From NCBI GenBank assembly GCA_030950825.1, contig JAUZQT010000170.1, positions 1-19,456 of the forward strand: DNA of 19,456 bases, in the 5' to 3' direction. The DNA comes from Mariprofundaceae bacterium. Lineage in GTDB: Bacteria > Pseudomonadota > Zetaproteobacteria > Mariprofundales > Mariprofundaceae. The notes beneath the pieces were generated by a model. It worked only from the letters and a program-made list of their open reading frames with translations, was not told the DNA's origin and did no database searches. Shown piece by piece: positions 13,797 to 19,456 of this stretch (position 1 is the stretch's first letter; every line of letters starts with the position of its first letter). The translations under genes and the position numbers were made by a program.

Positions 13797-16088
13797 ATGC
13801 CAAGCAACGAACAGAATGAAGATCAGAAAAAAGCATCATTACGCCAAAATGCACTGGATTATCACCGCCTCCCTACACCTGGAAAAATAAGTGTTCGTGC
13901 CAGCAAACCATGCATCACCCAGCGTGATTTATCCTTGGCCTATACGCCAGGTGTAGCCGAGCCCTGCTTAGCTATTGCCGATAACCCTGAGTTGGCAGAT
14001 GAATATACGTCGCGTGCCAACTTGGTTGGCGTGATTAGTAATGGCACCGCCGTACTTGGATTGGGCAATATCGGTGCATTGGCTGGCAAGCCTGTGATGG
14101 AAGGTAAGGCAGTGTTATTCAAACGCTTTGCCGATATTGATGTGTTTGACCTTGAAGTGGATGAGCTAGACCCCATGGCCTTTGTCGAGACAGTGGCGCG
14201 TTTAGAACCCACCTTTGGTGGCATTAATTTGGAAGATATTAAGGCTCCTGAATGCTTTATCATCGAAGAAGAATTAAAAAAACGTATGAATATTCCTGTA
14301 TTACATGATGATCAGCATGGTACAGCAGTCATCTTGGCAGCCGCATTCATCAATGCACTTATTTTGCAAGACAAGAAAATCGAAGCAGTAAAAATTGTTT
14401 GTTTGGGTGCTGGAGCAGCTGGTTTTGCATGCATGAAACTGATTGAACAGCTTGGTGCCAAACGTGAAAACATCTTCTTTCTTGATCGCAAAGGCGTTAT
14501 TCACAATAGTCGTGATGAAGATTTACCACAACACAAGGCCTACTTTGCCAATGGTGATCAAGATATAAGCCTAGAAGAGTGCATGAAGGATGCCGATGTG
14601 TTTGTAGGCTTATCGCAAGGAAATATGGTCAAAGCTGAAATGCTACTCAGCATGGCTGATAAACCCATTGTTTTTGCCATGGCAAACCCAACCCCAGAAA
14701 TTGATTACGACTTGGCAATGAAAACCCGTTCTGATTTAATCATGGCAACAGGTCGCTCAGATCACCCTAATCAGGTAAATAACGTATTGGGCTTTCCATT
14801 CTTATTTCGTGGTGCTCTTGATGCCCGAGCCACCACATTTAACGAAGAAATGAAGCTTGCCGCAGTTTACGCACTTGCCGAGCTTGCCCGCGAAGAAGTT
14901 CCCGTTTCCGTATTAAAAGTTTATGGTCAAAAAGAATTGCGTTTCGGGTCAAAATATATTCTCCCCAAACCATTCGACCCACGTTTGATTGAGGTTGTTC
15001 CCACAGCTGTTGCTAGAGCAGCCTATGAAACAGGTGTGGCACGCAAACCAATTCAAGATTATGCTGCGTATGCTGATGCTCTGGGCGACCGTATTGATCA
15101 ATCACGCACATTTATGCGTATGATTATCGAAAAAGCCAAGCATCAACCACTAAAATTGGTTTTACCTGAAGGTGATGATGAAACAGTGATCCGTGCTGCT
15201 ACGATTATGCGTGATGAAGCGATTGCCAAGCCTATTTTAATGGGTAATCCAGACACCATTACTGCACAATTTAAGGCCATGCACCTAAGTGCAGACGGCA
15301 TTGAAATTTTGGATCCGCACTTGGAAGACTCTCGTTTTGAAAGCCTTACGGATGCATGGTATTTTGATCGCAAGCGCCAAGGTGTTTTACGCCAAGATGC
15401 CGCCAATAATTTGCGGCATGATCGCAATACCTTGGCAGCCATGATGGTGCGTCAAGGCTTTGCCGATGGCATGCTATCAGGGCGCACAGCCCATTATCCC
15501 GATGTGCTTCGTCCTGTCTTACAGGTCTTAGGGCATGATAGCACCACTGGTAAACGTCACCATGTCTATGGCATGTTTATGATGATTATGGAAGAACATG
15601 CCTATTTCATGGCTGATTGTACTGTTAATGTTGATATGAACGCAGAGCAACTGGCAGAGCTGGCTGTGCTTACAGTAGAAACTACAGCGGCATTGGGCTG
15701 TGAAGCACGCATTGCCATGTTATCCTTTTCAAACTTTGGTAGCGCCACGCATCCAGAAGCCAAAAAAGTAGCCGATGCTGTTCAAATTCTACACACGGAA
15801 CACCCAGATATTGCTGTTGAAGGTGAAATGCAGGCGGACACTGCCGTAAATCCAGATATTTTGGCACAGTACCCTTTTTCACATATCAAAGGTACTGCAA
15901 ACGTATTAATTTTCCCAACTATGCAAGCTGGCAATATTGCTTATAAATTACTCAAGGAGTTGGGCAAAGGAACCGCCATTGGCCCTATTCTTATCGGCTT
16001 ACCCCAACAGGTTCACGTGTTGCAAACGGGTGCCAGTGTGGATGATATTGTCAATATGGCTGCCATTGCATCAGCTCGTGCAAGTTAG
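13797..16088 (+). CDS. maeB: NADP-type malic enzyme with C-terminal phosphotransacetylase domain
   Basis: Hybrid malic enzyme of 763 residues, the usual length of MaeB. Residues 1-430 form the malic enzyme: SLAYTPGVAEPCLAI (catalytic Tyr49), EGKAVLFKRFADIDVFDLE, EDIKAPECF (metal binding, 146-154), DDQHGTA (171-177), the cofactor loop CLGAGAAGFACMKL (202-215) and FAMANPTPEID. Residues about 440-763 are a phosphate acetyltransferase-like domain (LVLPEGDDETVIRAATIM). In known members this domain is regulatory (binding acetyl-CoA) rather than catalytic. It oxidatively decarboxylates malate to pyruvate, supplying NADPH and linking C4 to C3 metabolism. AGGAG precedes the start. It appears to be a single-gene unit. 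Confidence 0.95.
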   Translation: MPSNEQNEDQKKASLRQNALDYHRLPTPGKISVRASKPCITQRDLSLAYTPGVAEPCLAIADNPELADEYTSRANLVGVISNGTAVLGLGNIGALAGKPVMEGKAVLFKRFADIDVFDLEVDELDPMAFVETVARLEPTFGGINLEDIKAPECFIIEEELKKRMNIPVLHDDQHGTAVILAAAFINALILQDKKIEAVKIVCLGAGAAGFACMKLIEQLGAKRENIFFLDRKGVIHNSRDEDLPQHKAYFANGDQDISLEECMKDADVFVGLSQGNMVKAEMLLSMADKPIVFAMANPTPEIDYDLAMKTRSDLIMATGRSDHPNQVNNVLGFPFLFRGALDARATTFNEEMKLAAVYALAELAREEVPVSVLKVYGQKELRFGSKYILPKPFDPRLIEVVPTAVARAAYETGVARKPIQDYAAYADALGDRIDQSRTFMRMIIEKAKHQPLKLVLPEGDDETVIRAATIMRDEAIAKPILMGNPDTITAQFKAMHLSADGIEILDPHLEDSRFESLTDAWYFDRKRQGVLRQDAANNLRHDRNTLAAMMVRQGFADGMLSGRTAHYPDVLRPVLQVLGHDSTTGKRHHVYGMFMMIMEEHAYFMADCTVNVDMNAEQLAELAVLTVETTAALGCEARIAMLSFSNFGSATHPEAKKVADAVQILHTEHPDIAVEGEMQADTAVNPDILAQYPFSHIKGTANVLIFPTMQAGNIAYKLLKELGKGTAIGPILIGLPQQVHVLQTGASVDDIVNMAAIASARAS

Positions 16089-16153
16089 ATGAATAGTTAG
16101 CAATCGGGTTAAATAACTATACCCCATGTATGCAGGCATTTAGTATTGCCCCT

Positions 16154-16519
16154 ATGTCCACATTACTTTTCAAGTTACGCAATGTTCCCGATGATGAAGC
16201 AGAAGAAATCCGCAAATTACTACGACAAAACAATATTGACTACTATGAAACAACGGCGGGGACTTGGGGAATTTCATTGGCAGCTCTTTGGTTGCACCAC
16301 AATAGACATCTGGAAAAAGCCAAGGAACTCATAGCGCATTATCAAGTAACGCGCGCAGAACACGCGCAACAAACATATGCCAAACAGTGCGCCGAAGGCA
16401 CACAGAGAACTATCTTTACGCTTATCCAAGACGCACCTATTAAGTGGATTGCCTACCTATTTGGTATTTTGTTCGTATTATATTTAGCAACCATCCCTGT
16501 TAGCTTTTTATTTTTATAA
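16154..16519 (+). CDS. DUF6164-like small membrane protein
   Basis: About 121 residues from the ATG at 16154. The N-terminal soluble part (STLLFKLRNVPDDEAEEIRK, then YETTAGTWGISLAALWL) has the pattern I associate with DUF6164. One C-terminal TM segment lies near residues 97-118 (WIAYLFGILFVLYLATIPVSF). An in-frame ATG at 16130 would add eight residues, but neither start has a clear Shine-Dalgarno sequence; family resemblance favours MSTLLF. The function of the family is unknown. It lies 65 nt after maeB in the same direction, with a weak inverted repeat between them (16093-16120). Confidence 0.75.
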   Translation: MSTLLFKLRNVPDDEAEEIRKLLRQNNIDYYETTAGTWGISLAALWLHHNRHLEKAKELIAHYQVTRAEHAQQTYAKQCAEGTQRTIFTLIQDAPIKWIAYLFGILFVLYLATIPVSFLFL

Positions 16520-16524
16520 TTGCC

Positions 16525-16553
16525 GAATCAATTGAGTCTGACCCCATTGATTC
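16525..16553. repeat. Inverted repeat enclosing a transposase-associated GTCTGACCCC motif
   Basis: GAATCAAT (16525-16532) and ATTGATTC (16546-16553) are exact complements around TGAGTCTGACCCC. The motif GAGTCTGACCCC(A/T)TTGA is one I associate, from general familiarity, with sequences flanking REP-associated (Y1/IS200-like) transposase genes in proteobacteria. No transposase gene is present here, so this would be a remnant or non-autonomous copy. Confidence 0.5.
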
Positions 16554-17008
16554 TTATAGACTCTCGTTTCTTTACTGGGCGCATAAGGCTTATGTCGAAT
16601 ATCCAGAGCAATTCCTCTAATTTAATGTTAAATTGATCATGGTGGCACTCATCATTGGCACTTGATTGATCCATCATTTGAACCCCCGTTTTTCTGGAAA
16701 TCAGAGAGTTATGATAACATAAGTATGGAGTAATATCTATATATTTCAATCAGTTATATTATTTTTATTGTACGTAAAAGTTATGGCGCAGATTGCATTA
16801 TCATGGGTTTTTTGAGGGTTTTGCACAAGAGAACTAGGATTATAAAGCTAACACAGGACTGAGCGGACGACGGATTACACTCATTTCAAAGAGTATAATG
16901 CCGCTAAAGGGGTTAATATTGAAAAAACTTCTGTTTAGACAATGGTCAATCAGCGGGCAAATGGCCATAAATAATACTTTCCCTCCTTTCATCAACACGG
17001 ACAATACC

Positions 17009-17063
17009 TTGACACTCTGTAATTCAGAGTGAACAGTTCCGCATCCACTCTGAATTACAGAGT
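17009..17063 (+). promoter_or_regulatory. Paired mutually inverted palindromes overlapping a -35-like box
   Basis: ACTCTG-TAATT-CAGAGT (17014-17030) and ACTCTG-AATTA-CAGAGT (17047-17063) are each near-palindromes and are also exact reverse complements of each other. Their centres are 33 bp apart, about three helical turns. A TTGACA (17009-17014) overlaps the first site, and the second ends 10 nt before the ribosome-binding region of the membrane-protein gene. The arrangement fits a regulator's two operators, perhaps for the winged-helix protein encoded two genes along. No good -10 is apparent (AACAGT at 17-nt spacing). Confidence 0.6.
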
Positions 17064-17085
17064 AAGCACAAAGCAGGAGAAATAG

Positions 17086-18150
17086 ATGCAAAAGCAGCCC
17101 AACCCATCCGGATCTATCGACCCATTAGAGCAACTTGAAGCCATCAAGGCTATGCTGTCCAGCGGTCATCAAAGTATTCGAATTGAAAAGCACACATTCT
17201 ATTATTGGGGTATTGCGGGGGGCTTGTTATCTGCGGTGCTGCCGCTTATTTACGCCCAGGTTGGCAACGTCTGGATCAACTTAGCTGTTTTTGTGTCAGT
17301 ATGCGGTAGTGTACTGGGGTTAGTGGCTTTTTTAGATCATCGTAAAACCCGCAAGATCCGCCGCTCTCAGGATGAGAGTGTCTCTTTTATTCAAACAAAA
17401 ATAACACACATCTGGTGGTTACTGATTGCTGTTGCCATTGTGCTTACGACTGGATTGGCTATTTACGGTGGCGGCGCGATAGACATTGCAGTCTGGTTAT
17501 TGCTGATGGGTCTTGCTTTAATCATTCACGGTTTTTTCTCCACTCAGCCGCTGATGCGTTTTGGTGTTGCATTGATTGCGATCAGCATTGTCAGCCCTTT
17601 TCTACTTCCCTATGGAGGATTACGCTGGTTGGCTGTATCGGTGTTTGGCATTGGTATACCTTTGCTTGGGTTTATGCTTTATCAGAAGTCTGGATTTTGG
17701 AACGCAAAAAAACCGAAAGCATTGGTTGTCTGGCTAGCTCTGGCAATACTTCCCGGCTATGGCCTTTATATGGCAGAACAAGCCCCTCAACTACAAGCAC
17801 CCGAAGTAACTCCCGTTTCTTTAGCGGACTATCAACAACAACCTACACTTCAACAGGGCTCGCAAATTGTTCAAATACCGGCAGGAACAAGGCTGCCGAT
17901 AAAATTATCTGCTAAGGGCGATATCATCAGCGATAGTGCATTCATTGAATTGCCCATTACCTTGAAAAATACCATTGAAGTCGTACTAGAAAACGGCAAG
18001 CTCAATGGCCTGTATCGTATTGATCAGGGCAAATGGCAAAAGCTTCGTGCTTGGAGGCTGATCAGCATCAATGACCTGTTTATTGATCTGAATCCCCAGT
18101 CTGGTTTGAATATGGATGTTCAATTAAGAATTTATGCAGACAAACAATAA
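17086..18150 (+). CDS. Seven-TM membrane protein of unknown function
   Basis: 354 residues. The cytoplasmic-looking N-terminus (residues 1-36, including EQLEAIKAMLSSGHQSIRIE) precedes seven hydrophobic segments at about 38-57, 63-83, 109-128, 131-150, 157-175, 180-199 and 211-230. A basic loop RKTRKIRR lies at about 87-93. The soluble C-terminal domain of about 120 residues (231-354, IPAGTRLPIKLSAKGDII and following) looks beta-rich. No family is recognised. GGAGA lies 7 nt before the ATG. Only 3 nt separate it from the winged-helix gene, so it probably works with, or signals to, that regulator. Confidence 0.75.
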   Translation: MQKQPNPSGSIDPLEQLEAIKAMLSSGHQSIRIEKHTFYYWGIAGGLLSAVLPLIYAQVGNVWINLAVFVSVCGSVLGLVAFLDHRKTRKIRRSQDESVSFIQTKITHIWWLLIAVAIVLTTGLAIYGGGAIDIAVWLLLMGLALIIHGFFSTQPLMRFGVALIAISIVSPFLLPYGGLRWLAVSVFGIGIPLLGFMLYQKSGFWNAKKPKALVVWLALAILPGYGLYMAEQAPQLQAPEVTPVSLADYQQQPTLQQGSQIVQIPAGTRLPIKLSAKGDIISDSAFIELPITLKNTIEVVLENGKLNGLYRIDQGKWQKLRAWRLISINDLFIDLNPQSGLNMDVQLRIYADKQ

Positions 18151-18153
18151 CAT

Positions 18154-18459
18154 ATGAAGGAATCCTCACCGAGGTCAGCACTTGATAAAGTGCTCCATCA
18201 GCCCATACGAACACAGATCACTGCCTATTTGGCTTCTCATGGTGAGGCGACGTTCACCGATTTGAAAAATGTGCTTGGACTCACCGATGGCAACCTGGAT
18301 GCACATATGAAAAAACTCATACAAACAGGCTATATTGTGAGCAGAAAGGAGGGGGATGCCGTGCGTCCACAAACGTTTTATACATTAAGCAGTGAAGGAA
18401 AGTCGGCCTTTGATGCTTATGTGAAAGATCTTAGCAACATTCTGGGGATATCAACATGA
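18154..18459 (+). CDS. Winged-helix transcriptional regulator
   Basis: 101 residues forming one winged helix-turn-helix domain of the MarR/ArsR-like HTH_34 type. The start HQPIRTQITAYLASHGEATF leads into TDLKNVLGLTDGNLDAHMKK (recognition helix with the GNLDAHMKKL pattern), then LIQTGYI and a wing ending QTFYTLSSEGKSAF. No effector domain or metal-binding Cys/His set is present. The start follows the membrane-protein stop by 3 nt with no own Shine-Dalgarno, and the stop overlaps the next ATG (ATGA). It could bind the palindromes at 17014-17063; this is inferred. Confidence 0.85.
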   Translation: MKESSPRSALDKVLHQPIRTQITAYLASHGEATFTDLKNVLGLTDGNLDAHMKKLIQTGYIVSRKEGDAVRPQTFYTLSSEGKSAFDAYVKDLSNILGIST

Positions 18460-19307
18460 CAAACGTTTACCTGCTGCTACTGCTATTTTTTGCACAATCT
18501 TCGGGGCTATTTGCCGCTCCCATCAGTGATGCGCTTTCATTACAGGCTACCGCCGTGCAAGCTGATTCAGCTCAAGCACGTTCGAGAGAAATTATAGATG
18601 CTTTGATGAATGGGGAGATAGAGCATGGAGATGCTCTCGTCCAATCGCTCGAAATCGAATATCCAGACTATCCACTTTTGGGCTTTATCCGACTTTCAAC
18701 AATTTGGGCCAAGGCTGAATCATCCTACGATGCAGAAAAGCGACGACTTCTCTTGGAAGCGGGTATCAGCCAGCTTAAAGAAAATATTGCCATTGCTACC
18801 ACGAAAATAAGCCAGCCCACTTTAGAACATTCAAGTACAAAAAACGTAAGCCTGGAGTGGAAACTTAATTTAGGACTGTCCCAGGCGTTTCTTGGTTTGG
18901 CCTATATGCGTACAGAATCATGGTTTAAATCTTATAAATATGGAAGACAAGGCCGAGATACGTTGCGTGAACTGATCAAAGAAAATCCAAGTATAGAGGA
19001 TGCCTATATGGTACTGGGGTTTTATGAATACCATACTGGCGTTATCCCGTTTTACCTTGCCTGGCTTGCAGCACTGGTTGATCTATCCGGCGATAGTGCG
19101 CTTGGTTTGCAATACATTCACCGCAGCATGGAAAAGGCTCCACTTTTATCACCAGAAGCCAAACGTCTTTTTTTGATGCAAACAGAAACAGCACCAGCCA
19201 ATGCGTGTGAGAAGAAGATCCTCTCAACCGAGATGGTAAAGCTTTACCCGAAGAATGCGTTTTTTCCATGGTTTAAATCACAGATGTTAACGCTTTGTCC
19301 TGAGTAG
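18456..19307 (+). CDS. Exported TPR-like protein
   Basis: 283 residues with a Sec signal peptide (hydrophobic VYLLLLLFFAQSSGLF, cleavage near AA, about residue 21). The rest is helical with tetratricopeptide-like character. Best visible are LNLGLSQAFLGLAYMRTESW followed by FKSYKYGRQGRDTLRE, then the repeat-like IEDAYMVLGFYEYHTGVIPF, and LSPEAKRLFLMQTE. Two Cys (NACEKK and TLCPE) could form a disulfide. It would be periplasmic, perhaps a scaffold. Its ATG overlaps the regulator stop by 4 nt, so the three genes are translationally linked. No specific family is recognised. Confidence 0.75.
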   Translation: MTNVYLLLLLFFAQSSGLFAAPISDALSLQATAVQADSAQARSREIIDALMNGEIEHGDALVQSLEIEYPDYPLLGFIRLSTIWAKAESSYDAEKRRLLLEAGISQLKENIAIATTKISQPTLEHSSTKNVSLEWKLNLGLSQAFLGLAYMRTESWFKSYKYGRQGRDTLRELIKENPSIEDAYMVLGFYEYHTGVIPFYLAWLAALVDLSGDSALGLQYIHRSMEKAPLLSPEAKRLFLMQTETAPANACEKKILSTEMVKLYPKNAFFPWFKSQMLTLCPE

Positions 19308-19371
19308 AGATTTCCATGATATATAATCCTAAAATGAATGGGCTCAGAGAAAATATGATTGGAGGTCTTCT

Positions 19372-19456
19372 ATGAAAGCAGTGTTGAAAACTCGAAGCCT
19401 AGTTTTGTTGTTTGTGAGTCTTCTAGTTTCTGGGTGTGGTTGGAAAGTCATGCCGA
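19372..19456 (+). CDS. Lipoprotein, N-terminus only (cut by window end)
   Basis: Starts at an ATG with GGAGGT 5 nt upstream. The first 28 residues give a signal peptide of the lipoprotein class: a basic MKAVLKTRS, a hydrophobic LVLLFVSLLV and a lipobox LVSGC with the Cys at about residue 22. The rest lies outside the window, so no function can be given. A TATAAT at 19322-19327 in the 64-nt gap could be its -10, though no good -35 is seen. Confidence 0.7.
   Translation, partial: MKAVLKTRSLVLLFVSLLVSGCGWKVMP

Larger units (their letters stand above)
16520..17085. other. 566-nt gene-poor region with repeats
   Basis: No convincing gene. The minus-strand frame 16528-16749 (73 codons, TTG start, internal ATGs) ends in LMRPVKKRESIRINGVRLN, of the kind generated by decayed transposase-associated sequence. 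The opposite ORF at 16840-17091 overlaps the operator region and looks like chance. Notable elements are the inverted repeat at 16525-16553 and the double palindrome at 17014-17063, annotated separately. The remainder is AT-rich. Confidence 0.55.

Noticed and set aside
16093..16120. Terminator after maeB
   Set aside because: The 7-bp ATAGTTA/TAACTAT stem is AT-rich with a 14-nt loop and has no T-run, too weak to call.
16840..17091. 83-codon minus-strand ORF with a hydrophobic start
   Set aside because: Covers the palindromic operator region and the start of the plus-strand operon; its signal-like N-terminus arises from the complementary ribosome-binding and palindrome sequence.

Overview
The window is chromosomal DNA of a Gram-negative bacterium, most likely a member of the Pseudomonadota. 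The evidence is the BioC-BioH route to pimeloyl-ACP, a hybrid malic enzyme/phosphotransacetylase, a MurU-type nucleotidyltransferase, a DUF6164-like protein, periplasmic c-type cytochromes and a lipoprotein. Base composition looks moderate, with AT-rich spacers. A chemolithotrophic gamma- or zetaproteobacterium would fit, but nothing here fixes the genus. No rRNA, tRNA or CRISPR array was seen.

Layout. (1) 1-231 is the 5' end of a group II intron on the minus strand, running off the left edge; it interrupts an unrecognised minus-strand reading frame (232-401). (2) 581-4025 is a tight biotin operon, bioF-bioH-bioC-bioD, with overlapping or nearly touching genes; bioA and bioB are not in the window. 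(3) 4148-4994 holds two small exported proteins of unknown function behind a palindrome-containing leader. (4) 5061-6730 (minus) is a pentose-phosphate pair: the short NAD-type 6-phosphogluconate dehydrogenase, then 6-phosphogluconolactonase. (5) 7059-7793 (minus) is a two-TM membrane protein with a DUF1439/YceB-like middle. The spacers on both sides of it are rich in hairpins. (6) 8209-10289 (minus) is a respiratory or redox unit: a two-domain multicopper oxidase and a triheme cytochrome c with a 4-nt overlap, their own good sigma70-type promoter and a clear terminator. (7) 10459-13602 (minus) holds recG, a HIT-family hydrolase and a MurU-like sugar-phosphate nucleotidyltransferase. (8) 13797-16088 is maeB, followed by a DUF6164-like small membrane protein. 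(9) 16520-17085 is a gene-poor stretch. It holds a short inverted repeat with a motif often seen beside REP-associated transposases, and a striking pair of mutually inverted palindromes just ahead of the next operon. (10) 17086-19307 is a three-gene operon (seven-TM protein, winged-helix regulator, exported TPR-like protein), followed by the start of a lipoprotein gene cut by the right edge.

Most of the window is conventional housekeeping metabolism. The parts deserving a second look are the multicopper oxidase/triheme cytochrome pair (reminiscent of ncgABC of Nitrosomonas, but with the heme content in one polypeptide), the palindrome-controlled membrane protein/wHTH/TPR operon, the group II intron boundary, and the structured spacers around 6967-8195.
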